64,000 bases of DNA from Firmicutes bacterium UBA5010 (GTDB lineage Bacteria; Bacillota; Clostridia; Tissierellales; Sedimentibacteraceae): contig DGYI01000028.1 in assembly GCA_002396645.1 (NCBI GenBank), forward strand, positions 25,662 to 89,661, written 5' to 3'. Made by a program: the position numbers and the translations under genes. Below, piece by piece: positions 34,909 through 42,589 of the stretch (position 1 is the first letter of the stretch; each line of letters begins with the position of its first letter). A model generated the notes under the pieces. It had not been told where the DNA came from. It saw only the letters and a list, made by a program, of their open reading frames with translations, and made no database searches.

Positions 34909-35535
34909 TTATTTATATTTTCTTATAATTCCTTTAACAATTCCCAATATATGAGGATCCTTAATTAAAATCGGCTCCATTGAGCTATTTTCAGGCTGTA
35001 GTCTAATATAATCTTTTTCTTTATAGAATGTTTTGACAGTTGCGGAATCATCTATCAAGGCTACAACAATATCACCATTTTTAGCAGTATTTTGCTGATT
35101 GACGATAATAAAATCTCCGTTTAATATTCCGGCTTCAATCATACTGTCACCTTTAACCTTAAGTACGTATGAATCACTGTTACCGATAAAATCTATCGGA
35201 ACAGGAAGTAAATCTTCTACATTTTCAACAGCCAAAAGAGGTGAGCCGGCAGCAACATTTCCCAAAACAGGCAAATGAGCTATTTCCCTTTTTGGTAAAT
35301 CCGCATATTGATTGTCAACATCGACAACCTCTATAGCACGCATCTTATTATTTCCTTTTACTATATAACCTTTTTTTTCAAGAGTAGTTAAATGTGCATG
35401 TACGGATGAAGTGGAATTAAGTCCGGTTGCTTTACACATTTCTCTGACTGATGGGGGATATCCTTTGACAGAAAGTTCTTGCTTAATGTATGCTAATATT
35501 TTAATTTGAATATCACTTAAATCTTCATAAGCCAT
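34909..35535 (-). CDS. lexA: SOS repressor LexA
   Basis: This protein of about 208 residues has an N-terminal winged helix (AYEDLSDIQIKILAYIKQEL; SVREMCKATGLNSTSSVHAH), the self-cleavage Ala-Gly in VAAGSPLLA, and the Ser-Lys dyad in VKGDSMIEAG and DSATVKTF. RecA filaments on single-stranded DNA trigger cleavage and release the SOS regulon. I use ATG 35535, preceded by GGAGGTAATTTT; an upstream in-frame start at 35562 lies inside the leader hairpin. The promoter overlaps an SOS-type operator (autoregulation). It is divergent from the yneA-like gene. Confidence 0.97.
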   Translation of the reverse strand: MAYEDLSDIQIKILAYIKQELSVKGYPPSVREMCKATGLNSTSSVHAHLTTLEKKGYIVKGNNKMRAIEVVDVDNQYADLPKREIAHLPVLGNVAAGSPLLAVENVEDLLPVPIDFIGNSDSYVLKVKGDSMIEAGILNGDFIIVNQQNTAKNGDIVVALIDDSATVKTFYKEKDYIRLQPENSSMEPILIKDPHILGIVKGIIRKYK

Positions 35536-35545
35536 AAAATTACCT

Positions 35546-35584
35546 CCATATAATCTCGACAATGAAGACTATGTCGAGCCATTT
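35546..35584 (-). promoter_or_regulatory. Conserved 5'-leader hairpin (copy E) overlapping lexA ribosome site
   Basis: On the minus strand: AAATGG-CTCGACA, ten-base loop, TGTCGAG-A-TTATATGG. The inner stem is 7 perfect bp; the outer ATGG/TTAT pairs leave one bulged A. The last GG of the element are the first bases of the GGAGG ribosome site of lexA, so folding may limit translation. It lies about 15 bases after the lexA -10. Confidence 0.62.
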
Positions 35585-35598
35585 ATAATACTATGGCT

Positions 35599-35638
35599 AT
35601 TATAGCACAGCAGAAGATAAAATTCAAACATTTGTTTG
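35599..35638 (-). promoter_or_regulatory. lexA promoter with overlapping SOS operator
   Basis: Minus-strand TTGAAT (complement of 35622-35627), 17 bp, TATAAT (complement of 35599-35604), with a TG-type extension. A 14-bp palindrome CAAACATTTGTTTG at 35625-35638 overlaps the -35 and differs from the Gram-positive LexA consensus CGAACRNRYGTTYG at few positions. Confidence 0.78.
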
Positions 35639-35658
35639 GATTTTTTGAAAAAAAAGTA

Positions 35659-35687
35659 TTGACAAGGAACATTTGTTCTGATAATAT
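35659..35687 (+). promoter_or_regulatory. yneA-like promoter with SOS operator in the spacer
   Basis: TTGACA (35659-35664), 17 bp, TAATAT (35682-35687). The spacer contains GGAACATTTGTTCT (35666-35679), a GAAC-N4-GTTC LexA box, so bound LexA should exclude RNA polymerase. Confidence 0.85.
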
Positions 35688-35728
35688 TTAGATATACCAA
35701 ACAAACATTCGGTTGAGGAGATGAAAAA

Positions 35729-36034
35729 ATGATAATATTAAATAGATATAGAGTTACAAATATTAAAAGATTTAAAGCTTTTGCTTTCTTATTAGTATTG
35801 CTTGTAAGCATTATGTTGTTTCTGATGCTTTCATCATTTACAAAAGTATATTCAGCAAATATCGTTACATACAAAAGCGTATATGTTGAGCACGGAGATA
35901 CATTATGGAAAATAGCGGCTGATTATGATAATCATTTAAGGATAGATGAGTTTATACATATGATAGAAAAACTGAACAACATACAAAATGGAAAAATATA
36001 TCCCGGAGACACATTATTAATCCCTATTTACTAA
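35729..36034 (+). CDS. yneA: YneA-like cell division inhibitor (membrane anchor plus LysM)
   Basis: This 101-residue protein has a basic start, one membrane segment (about 17-36) and a short linker, then one LysM domain (VYVEHGDTLWKIAADYDNH to IYPGDTLLIPIY). That is the build of YneA, which delays division during the SOS response and is encoded divergently from lexA in Bacillus. Its promoter contains an SOS box, and GAGGAG lies 8 bases before ATG 35729. LysM suggests peptidoglycan binding outside the membrane. Orthology rests on architecture and position, since sequence identity in this family is low. Confidence 0.85.
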   Translation: MIILNRYRVTNIKRFKAFAFLLVLLVSIMLFLMLSSFTKVYSANIVTYKSVYVEHGDTLWKIAADYDNHLRIDEFIHMIEKLNNIQNGKIYPGDTLLIPIY

Positions 36035-36038
36035 AGAA

Positions 36039-36096
36039 AAAAACTAAGAAACGATAGAGAAGAGAGGAACTTATCTATTGTTTTTTAGTTTTAGTA
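36039..36096. terminator. Terminator between yneA and xerC-like gene
   Basis: AAAACTAAG-AAACGATAG pairs with CTATTGTTTTTTAGTTTT (imperfect, with internal mismatches) directly after the yneA stop, in a T-rich context. It can serve the convergent recombinase gene too. Confidence 0.65.
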
Positions 36097-36134
36097 AATT
36101 ATGTATGCTGTTCGAACGTTGTTCGGTTTTTGAA

Positions 36135-37124
36135 CTATGTATTATCTTTGTCGGTATCATCCATATATGTACTCAGAGGATTGCTCTTAACAGCCTGTTT
36201 AAGTCTTTCATCATTTATATGGGTATATATTTGAGTGGTCGCAACGCTTTCATGTCCTAATATATCTTGGAGTGCTACTATATCAACATTGCCATATTGG
36301 TACATCAGAGTAGCAGCCGTATGCCTTAGCTTGTGAGGAGAAAATTTGTTATCTCCTAAACCGGCAGCAATTAAATATTTTTCAACAAGATGCTGTATAG
36401 CTCTTTGAGAAATTCTTGTTCTTCGATTACTTAAAAACATTGCATTTTCATGTCCGGCTATAGCAGCAGGTCTTATTTTAAGATATTCATCTATAGATAC
36501 GATACATGAAGAATTTAGATAAATTGTACGTTCCTTATTTCCTTTACCGATAACAGTCAGCGTTTCGTCTTTATAATTGTTTATATCTATACTTACGATT
36601 TCAGACAATCGAACACCGCAATTTAAGAAAATCATTATAATTGCAAAATTTCTTTCTTTGTTCTGACCGTCGATAGATTCCAGTAAAGCCTTAGATTGCT
36701 CCAAGCTAAGATGTATAGGCAACCTTTTACTGGCTTTCGGGGTTTCAAGCTTAGATGCAGGATCTTCAGGTACAATGCTCATGACATTATGAAGATATCT
36801 GTAAAAGGATTTTAAGCAGGCAACCTTTCTGGCTTTTGTTCGGTTAGTATTGTCACGCTCTTTGTCAATAAAGGATATAAAGGCATGTAAATCAAATAAA
36901 TTAACTTTTTTAATGATATCCAGATTAATTAGAAATATATCAATTTCTTCAAAAACAGAATCTGAGGGTACAAGCTTATATCTGAGACATAAAAATCTAT
37001 GAAATGTTCTGAGATCTAAAAAGTATTCGTGAACAGTTCTAAAAGATTTACCTTTAATCGATATAAGATATTCTAAAAAATCGCACATAGGGGAGGGCGC
37101 TAAATCATAATAATTGTAGTTCAT
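36135..37124 (-). CDS. Tyrosine recombinase XerC/XerD-like
   Basis: This 329-residue tyrosine recombinase has an N-terminal SAM-like core-binding domain (about 10-130: CDFLEYLISIKGKSFRTVHEY) and a catalytic domain with Arg in CGVRLSEIVS, Lys in GKGNKER, H-x-x-R in SPHKLRHTAATLMYQYG and H/Y in LGHESVATTQIYTHIND. It probably resolves chromosome dimers; a Xer-type gene near lexA is usual in clostridia. No neighbouring att site or phage gene supports an integrase role. AGGAGGTTTTT precedes ATG 37124. Confidence 0.9.
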   Translation of the reverse strand: MNYNYYDLAPSPMCDFLEYLISIKGKSFRTVHEYFLDLRTFHRFLCLRYKLVPSDSVFEEIDIFLINLDIIKKVNLFDLHAFISFIDKERDNTNRTKARKVACLKSFYRYLHNVMSIVPEDPASKLETPKASKRLPIHLSLEQSKALLESIDGQNKERNFAIIMIFLNCGVRLSEIVSIDINNYKDETLTVIGKGNKERTIYLNSSCIVSIDEYLKIRPAAIAGHENAMFLSNRRTRISQRAIQHLVEKYLIAAGLGDNKFSPHKLRHTAATLMYQYGNVDIVALQDILGHESVATTQIYTHINDERLKQAVKSNPLSTYMDDTDKDNT

Positions 37125-37402
37125 AAAAACCTCCTAAAAAATAAATTTATGTTAAGATTTATATATAATTTTATTGATGTAAAGATTATTAAAATATAAA
37201 AAAGTCTAAATAATTAAAAATTAAAACTAAGTTAAAGACAAAAACTGCGTCAAACAAGATTAAACAAGTCAAAATGATTTCAAGGGAAATAAAACAGGTT
37301 TAAACAATTTTTAATCAAATTTGATATAATAAGTCATCAAGTTTAATAAAACCGGCTTAAAAGCCAAATTTCAGCCTCAATTTTTAGATTTTATATGATA
37401 TA

Positions 37403-37432
37403 TTTGTCGCAAAATAATAATTTTGCGACAAA
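37403..37432. repeat. Perfect 13-bp inverted repeat
   Basis: TTTGTCGCAAAAT (37403-37415) and ATTTTGCGACAAA (37420-37432) around a four-base loop. It stands 45 bp downstream of the purB terminator and may be a second terminator, a protein-binding dyad, or the 3' end of a small RNA. Confidence 0.6.
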
Positions 37433-37445
37433 GTTTATATTTTTT

Positions 37446-37487
37446 AAAATATCCCATAAGGCTTAACATTTATCTATGGGATATTTT
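37446..37487. terminator. Terminator of purB
   Basis: AAAATATCCCATA (37446-37458) pairs perfectly with TATGGGATATTTT (37475-37487), 50 bp past the purB stop. A/T tracts lie on both sides. Confidence 0.8.
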
Positions 37488-37534
37488 TATTATACAATTA
37501 TAAATTAAATTTGTCCATTAAAAAATCATATTTT

Positions 37535-38968
37535 TTATACATTTAATTCAATTTCAATTCCTAATTCAGATTTATTTTCTTCTAATATATTTTTTATAAC
37601 TTCTTCATAAAAATCTGTAACTTGTTCCGGAGCTCTTCCTATAAAGTTTTTAGGATTAACAATCGAATTAATTTCATCTGATGATAAATTTATTATTTTG
37701 CTGCCGGCCATTCTTTCCAGTAAATCATTAGGATTGCCAAATTTCTTTACCTGCTCCCCTGCCTGCATTGATAATGTTCTTATCTCTTCATGAAGTTCTT
37801 GTCTGTCTCCGCCTCGTTTCACACACTCCATTATTATATTTTCCGTAGCCATGAACGGTAATTCTTCTTTTATATGTTTTTCTATAACTTTTTCGTTTAC
37901 AACCATTCCGTTAAATACATTTATTGCAATGCCTAATATTGCATCACATGCTAAAAATCCTTGAGGTATACTTAATCTTCTGTTGGCAGAATCATCAAGA
38001 GTTCTTTCAAGCCATTGAGTTGCAGCTGTATTATCCATATTTGAAGTATTTGATATAATAAATCTTGACAAAGATGCTATTCGTTCACTTCTCATAGGGT
38101 TTCTCTTATACGCCATAGCTGATGAGCCTATCTGGCTTTTTTCAAATGGCTCTTCTATTTCTTTTAAGCTTTGAAGTATTCTTATATCGTTTGTTGCTTT
38201 GTGCAAGCTTTGCGCTATTCCGGACAATACATTTGCTACCATTGTATCAAGCTTTCTTGAATATGTTTGACCTGTTAAATAAAATGAGTTTTCAAATCCC
38301 ATTTTTTGAGATACTAATTTATCTAATTTTTTAACCTTTTCATTGTCATTTTCAAATAAGCTCATAAAGCTTGCCTGCGTTCCGGTAGTTCCCTTAACTC
38401 CTCTTAGCTTTAAATTGCTTATACAGAATTCCAGCTGTTCATAGTCCATATATAAATCCTGAAGCCAAAGGCTTGCTCTTTTTCCGACTGTAGTTAATTG
38501 AGCAGGTTGAAAATGCGTATATCCAAGACTTGGGACATCTTTATATTTTAAGCAAAATTGCGATAATACATTCATAAGGTTTAATAATTTATTTTTTATT
38601 ATCAATAATCCTTCTCTCATTACGATTATATCGGTATTGTCACCTACATAAGCGCTTGTTGCACCTAAGTGAATTATGGGCATAGCTTTAGGACAAGCTG
38701 TTCCGAAGGTATGAACATGAGCCATGACATCATGTTTGAACTCCTTTTCTTTTTGAGCAGCTAGTACATAATCTATATTATGTAAACTTTCTTTCATTTC
38801 ATTAATTTGTTCTTCGCTTATGTTCAGACCTAATTCTTTTTCTGCCTCTGCCAACGCTATCCAAAGCTTTCTCCATGTTGTGAATTTTTTATTGTCAGAG
38901 AAGATATAAGTCATTTCCTTACTTGCATATCGCGTTATTAGTGGGTTTTCGTAAATATCCTTATTCAT
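37535..38968 (-). CDS. purB: Adenylosuccinate lyase
   Basis: This protein of about 477 residues, of the long clostridial PurB type, cleaves SAICAR and adenylosuccinate to fumarate in purine synthesis. The fumarase/ASL signature is GSSAMAYKRNPMRSE, with the mobile-loop Ser. Catalytic His regions are VMAHVHTFG and LGATSAYVGDNTD, and SLGYTHFQPAQLTTVGKR is present. I start at ATG 38968 (NKDIYENPLITRYASKEM), which matches the family N-terminus; AGGAGAG lies about 11 bases upstream. The in-frame extension to 39010 is leader. It is monocistronic, not in a pur operon. Confidence 0.95.
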   Translation of the reverse strand: MNKDIYENPLITRYASKEMTYIFSDNKKFTTWRKLWIALAEAEKELGLNISEEQINEMKESLHNIDYVLAAQKEKEFKHDVMAHVHTFGTACPKAMPIIHLGATSAYVGDNTDIIVMREGLLIIKNKLLNLMNVLSQFCLKYKDVPSLGYTHFQPAQLTTVGKRASLWLQDLYMDYEQLEFCISNLKLRGVKGTTGTQASFMSLFENDNEKVKKLDKLVSQKMGFENSFYLTGQTYSRKLDTMVANVLSGIAQSLHKATNDIRILQSLKEIEEPFEKSQIGSSAMAYKRNPMRSERIASLSRFIISNTSNMDNTAATQWLERTLDDSANRRLSIPQGFLACDAILGIAINVFNGMVVNEKVIEKHIKEELPFMATENIIMECVKRGGDRQELHEEIRTLSMQAGEQVKKFGNPNDLLERMAGSKIINLSSDEINSIVNPKNFIGRAPEQVTDFYEEVIKNILEENKSELGIEIELNV

Positions 38969-39070
38969 GCTTGTAATTTCTCTCCTATATAATATAATAA
39001 AATCTTTCATCTTTCTTTAGTAAATATATAACATTTTGTTGTAATTGTAAAGTCTTTTTACAAAATATGC

Positions 39071-39105
39071 AAAATAAAAGAAGCAAACAGTTTGTTTACT
39101 TCTTT
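39071..39105 (-). terminator. Terminator of rny
   Basis: AAAGAAGCAAACA (39077-39089) pairs with TGTTTACTTCTTT (39093-39105) with one mismatch. On the minus strand the stem is followed by TTATTTT. Confidence 0.72.
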
Positions 39106-39124
39106 ATATATTCTTTTTTATTGT

Positions 39125-40660
39125 TTATTTTGCATATTCAATAGCTCTTGTTTCTCTTATTACATTAACCTTAATTTGTCCGGGATATTCTAATTCATCT
39201 TCAATTTTCTTAACTATATCTTTAGCTATTAATATTATTGAGCTGTCATTAACAAGTTCCGGCTTAACCATAATTCTTATTTCTCTGCCGGCTTGTATAG
39301 CAAATGATTTTTCAACACCTTCAAATGAATTTGATATTTCTTCCAGTTTCTCAAGTCTCTTAATGTATGATTCAAGTGTCTCTCTTCTTGCTCCCGGTCT
39401 TGCTGCTGATATTGCATCTGCTGCTTGTACCAATACAGCCTCTATGGTTTGTGGCTCAACATCACCATGATGTGCACCGATCGCATGTAATACCGCTTTA
39501 TTTTCTTTGTATTTTCTGGCTAAGTCTTCACCTATTACTACATGAGGACCTTCTACTTCATGATCTACTGCTTTACCTATATCATGTAATAAGCCCGCTC
39601 TTTTTGCTATCTTAACATCAGCACCCAGTTCAGCAGCCATAATTCCTGCCAAATGAGCAACCTCTATAGAATGTTTTAAAACATTTTGACCATAACTAGT
39701 TCTAAATCTCAATCTACCTAATAATTTTATGAGTTCTGGATGTAAACCGTGTACCCCTGTTTCAAATGCAGCCTGTTCGCCATCATCTTTAATTTTTTGT
39801 TCAATTTCTTTTTTAGCTTTTTCGACCATTTCTTCTATTCTGGCCGGATGTATTCTTCCATCTGATATAAGCTTTTCTAACGCAAGTCTTGCAACTTCAC
39901 GCCTTATCGGATCAAATCCTGAAATAACCACTGCTTCTGGTGTATCATCTATTATTAAATCAATACCAGTTAGAGTTTCAAGAGCCCTGATATTTCTACC
40001 CTCTCTACCGATTATTCTACCTTTCATTTCATCGTTAGGCAAGTCGACTACAGATACTGTTGTCTCAGCAACATGATCTGCAGAACATTTTTGAACTGCG
40101 TATGTTATAATTTCTCTTGCTTTTCTTTCAGCATTTTCTTTAGCATCTCTTTCAATTTCTTTAACTATCAAAGATGCTTCTTGTTCAGCTTCTCTTTTGA
40201 TATTATCAATTAAAATTTCTTTTGCTTCTTCGGATGTTAAGCCTGATATTCTTTCCAGTTCTTCATTTTGCTTATCATGAATTGCAGTAAGTCTTGCTTG
40301 CTTTAATTCTAATTCTTTAAGTTTCTTTTGTAAGCTCTCTTCTTTTTTTTCAATATTTAAACTCTTTGTATCAAGAGTTTCTTCTTTTTTGAATAACCTT
40401 TTTTCGGTTTTTTGAAGTTCAGCTCTTCTCTCTCTAGTTTCTCTTTCAAGCTCATTTCTAAGCTTGTGTGCTTCATCTTTTGCTTCAAGTAAAATTTCTT
40501 TCTTTTTTGTTTCAGCTTCTTTTATGGATTCTTCCATAATTCTTTTCGATTCTATCTCAGCACTACCGATTTTCTTTTCAGATATATTTTTACGTACAAG
40601 TATACCGACTACTGTACCTAATCCAATACCGCCAATGCCAATAAGTATTTCAATGAGCAA
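39125..40660 (-). CDS. rny: Ribonuclease Y
   Basis: This 511-residue membrane-anchored endoribonuclease starts mRNA decay. An N-terminal membrane segment (IEILIGIGGIGLGTVVGILV) is followed by a long charged coiled coil (about 30-190), a KH domain (GRIIGREGRNIRALE) and an HD domain (HSIEVAHLAGIMA; LLHDIGKAVDHE). The start is TTG at 40658-40660: AAGGAGGTG sits 6-7 bases upstream and no ATG lies in range. It has its own promoter at 40754-40782. Neighbour order recA-rny matches many Firmicutes. Confidence 0.97.
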   Translation of the reverse strand: MLIEILIGIGGIGLGTVVGILVRKNISEKKIGSAEIESKRIMEESIKEAETKKKEILLEAKDEAHKLRNELERETRERRAELQKTEKRLFKKEETLDTKSLNIEKKEESLQKKLKELELKQARLTAIHDKQNEELERISGLTSEEAKEILIDNIKREAEQEASLIVKEIERDAKENAERKAREIITYAVQKCSADHVAETTVSVVDLPNDEMKGRIIGREGRNIRALETLTGIDLIIDDTPEAVVISGFDPIRREVARLALEKLISDGRIHPARIEEMVEKAKKEIEQKIKDDGEQAAFETGVHGLHPELIKLLGRLRFRTSYGQNVLKHSIEVAHLAGIMAAELGADVKIAKRAGLLHDIGKAVDHEVEGPHVVIGEDLARKYKENKAVLHAIGAHHGDVEPQTIEAVLVQAADAISAARPGARRETLESYIKRLEKLEEISNSFEGVEKSFAIQAGREIRIMVKPELVNDSSIILIAKDIVKKIEDELEYPGQIKVNVIRETRAIEYAK

Positions 40661-40753
40661 TATGACACCTCCTTATTTATTTTTCAAGCTGCGTAATATA
40701 TTTTTAAATAAAATACACTAATTAATTATTTATCAGTATATAAGCATATTAAT

Positions 40754-40782
40754 ATTTTATTATTTTTTTGGGTAAATGTCAA
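40754..40782 (-). promoter_or_regulatory. Promoter of rny
   Basis: Minus-strand TTGACA (complement of 40777-40782), 17 bp, TAAAAT (complement of 40754-40759), about 95 bp upstream of the TTG start. Confidence 0.8.
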
Positions 40783-40832
40783 GAAATGAATGTTTTAGAT
40801 TGAGTAAATTGTGCAAAAATAAGAGAAAATAA

Positions 40833-40860
40833 AAGAAAGCACACATAAATGTGCTTTCTT
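40833..40860 (-). terminator. Terminator of recA
   Basis: AAGAAAGCACA (40833-40843)/TGTGCTTTCTT (40850-40860), an 11-bp perfect stem 14 bp past the recA stop, followed on the minus strand by TTTTATTTTC. Confidence 0.85.
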
Positions 40861-40874
40861 AAATATTAAATATG

Positions 40875-41921
40875 TTATTCTATATCTTTTGTATCATCTG
40901 AGTTTTCTGATTTTAGCATAGCTTGTGCGCTTAAACTGTATTTTTCTCTTACTTTTTTATCAATTTCTTGCATCATTTCCGGATTAGAAGCTAAAAAGTC
41001 CTTTGCGTTTTCTCTTCCCTGTCCTATTCTGGTAGAGCCGTATGAATACCAAGCACCGGATTTATTTACTATATCTGCTTCTACAGCAATATCAAGTACA
41101 CAACCTTCTTTAGATATTCCCTTACCGTATATTATATCAAATTCTGCTATTTTAAACGGAGGTGCTACCTTGTTTTTAACGACCTTAACTTTAGTTCTGT
41201 TACCATATATGTCTTCACCTTTTTTAAGAGCTTCTACCTTTCTTACATCCAATCTGATAGACGCATAGAATTTAAGTGCACGACCTCCTGTTGTTGTTTC
41301 AGGACTTCCAAACATAACTCCTACTTTTTCTCTTAGCTGATTTATAAATATTGCAGTAGTATGTGATTTATTTATAGCTCCTGCAAGCTTTCTAAGTGCT
41401 TGAGACATAAGTCTTGCCTGTAATCCTATAAAAGAATCTCCCATCTCGCCGTCAATTTCAGCCTTTGGTACTAAGGCCGCAACTGAGTCGACAACAACAA
41501 CATCTACAGCACCGCTTCTGACAAGAGCTTCTGCTATTTCAAGGCCCTGCTCTCCTGTATCAGGCTGTGAAACTATTAAATTTGCTATATCTACTCCTAA
41601 AGCTTTGGCATAGGTTGGGTCTAAAGCATGCTCTGCATCTATAAATGCAGCTATACCGCCATTTTTTTGTGCTTCAGCTACTATATGTAAGGCAACAGTT
41701 GTTTTACCTGATGATTCCGGACCATAAATTTCTACTATTCTTCCTCTCGGAACTCCGCCGATACCCATTGCTAAATCTAAGGTTAATGCACCTGTAGATA
41801 TAAATTCGATATTTAGTTTTGCATTCTCTCCTAATTTCATTATCGAGCCTTTTCCAAATTGCTTTTCAATTCCGGCAATAGCTGCTTCGAGAGCTTTTTC
41901 CTTATCTTTGTCTTTTTCCAT
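40875..41921 (-). CDS. recA: Recombinase RecA
   Basis: This 348-residue recombinase forms filaments on single-stranded DNA, drives strand exchange and triggers LexA cleavage. Walker A is GPESSGKTT, Walker B is VDVVVVDSVAAL, and the L2 region FINQLREKVGVMFGSPETTTGGRALKFY-type stretch (about 194-222) is intact. The C-terminus is acidic. GGAGTG precedes ATG 41921. The promoter is nearly consensus and carries a strong SOS box 3' of the -10, so it is damage-inducible through LexA encoded 6 kb away. Confidence 0.98.
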   Translation of the reverse strand: MEKDKDKEKALEAAIAGIEKQFGKGSIMKLGENAKLNIEFISTGALTLDLAMGIGGVPRGRIVEIYGPESSGKTTVALHIVAEAQKNGGIAAFIDAEHALDPTYAKALGVDIANLIVSQPDTGEQGLEIAEALVRSGAVDVVVVDSVAALVPKAEIDGEMGDSFIGLQARLMSQALRKLAGAINKSHTTAIFINQLREKVGVMFGSPETTTGGRALKFYASIRLDVRKVEALKKGEDIYGNRTKVKVVKNKVAPPFKIAEFDIIYGKGISKEGCVLDIAVEADIVNKSGAWYSYGSTRIGQGRENAKDFLASNPEMMQEIDKKVREKYSLSAQAMLKSENSDDTKDIE

Positions 41922-41937
41922 TTCAACACTCCTTTAT

Positions 41938-41951
41938 CGAACATTCGTTTG
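41938..41951 (-). promoter_or_regulatory. SOS (LexA) box of recA
   Basis: CGAACATTCGTTTG matches the Gram-positive LexA consensus CGAACRNRYGTTYG at all but one position. It lies between the -10 and the ribosome site of recA. Confidence 0.88.
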
Positions 41952-41955
41952 TTTA

Positions 41956-41984
41956 ATTATAACTGAGGATTTTAGTTTTGTCAA
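41956..41984 (-). promoter_or_regulatory. Promoter of recA
   Basis: Minus-strand TTGACA (complement of 41979-41984), 17 bp, TATAAT (complement of 41956-41961). Confidence 0.9.
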
Positions 41985-42031
41985 CAGAAAATAAAATACA
42001 TTTTCAAAAATAAAGTACAATAGAAATTTAG

Positions 42032-42589
42032 CTACATATTTCTAATTACTTTTTTATTGTCGCAAATATATGTTGCTGCTGATATTATAGTCAGCAAGAT
42101 TGTTAAAACAATAAGCGGTGTTATGAGAGCGCTTAAAAATCTGAATATACCGGCAAAATCACATAGAATTACAATAACTAAAAGCATTTGTATAACTGTT
42201 TTAAGCTTTCCCCACATATTAGCTGCTATTGTTACTCCCTTAGATGATGCAAGCATCCTGAATCCCGAGATTATAAATTCTCTTGCGATTACAAGTATAA
42301 CAATCCATGAGCTTATATAATCTATTTCTATAAAGCAAATCAAAGCTGAGCATACTAAAAGCTTGTCAGCCAAAGGATCCATAAATTTTCCGAAATCTGT
42401 TATCAGATTGTGCTTTCTTGCTATTTGACCGTCTAATGTATCTGTTATTGCAGCTCCTACAAATATTATCAGCGGTAATATTCTGAAAAATCCGATATCA
42501 GATTTATTGCTAAGAAGTAAAACCAGAACAAAAATTGGTACTAAACACACTCTTAATACTGTTAACTTATTAGGTAAATTCATTTTCAT
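42032..42589 (-). CDS. pgsA: CDP-diacylglycerol-glycerol-3-phosphate 3-phosphatidyltransferase
   Basis: This 185-residue membrane enzyme makes phosphatidylglycerol-phosphate, the first step to phosphatidylglycerol and cardiolipin. The CDP-alcohol phosphotransferase motif D-x2-D-G-x2-A-R-x8-G-x3-D-x3-D is complete in DTLDGQIARKHNLITDF-GKFMDPLAD. About five hydrophobic segments are seen, and the N-terminus NLPNKLTVLRVCLVPIFVLV is typical. Its start codon overlaps the rimO stop by 4 bases (ATGA), so it is coupled to rimO, and recA follows after an independent promoter. Confidence 0.95.
   Translation of the reverse strand: MKMNLPNKLTVLRVCLVPIFVLVLLLSNKSDIGFFRILPLIIFVGAAITDTLDGQIARKHNLITDFGKFMDPLADKLLVCSALICFIEIDYISSWIVILVIAREFIISGFRMLASSKGVTIAANMWGKLKTVIQMLLVIVILCDFAGIFRFLSALITPLIVLTILLTIISAATYICDNKKVIRNM

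Larger units (their letters stand above)
37125..37534. other. 410-bp intergenic region between xerC-like gene and purB
   Basis: No ORF of note. The xerC-side half is A/T-rich with repeated AAACAAG/AAACAGG strings and a plus-strand TTGATATAAT at about 37320. The purB side has two hairpins (listed). A dif-like 28-bp site was looked for by eye and not seen. A small plus-strand RNA from 37330 to about 37446 is possible but unsupported beyond a -10 and hairpin. Confidence 0.4.

Noticed and set aside
35702..35715. CAAACATTCGGTTG as a third SOS box before the yneA-like gene
   Set aside because: Three mismatches to the consensus, including the essential GTT half; kept out of the feature list.
36114..36127. 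CGAACGTTGTTCG-like string between the yneA and xerC-like genes, resembling a LexA box
   Set aside because: The half-sites GAAC and GTTC are three bases apart instead of four, and the site lies downstream of both genes, not at a promoter.
36135..37124. xerC-like gene as a prophage or island integrase
   Set aside because: No phage genes, tRNA target or direct repeats around it; a Xer recombinase near lexA is normal in clostridia.
37125..37534. Possible dif site near the xerC-like recombinase
   Set aside because: No stretch resembling the 28-bp Firmicute dif consensus with its two half-sites was found by eye.
39729..40076. 115-codon plus-strand frame over rny, Ser-rich
   Set aside because: Shadow of the rny KH/HD coding region; no ribosome site or promoter.
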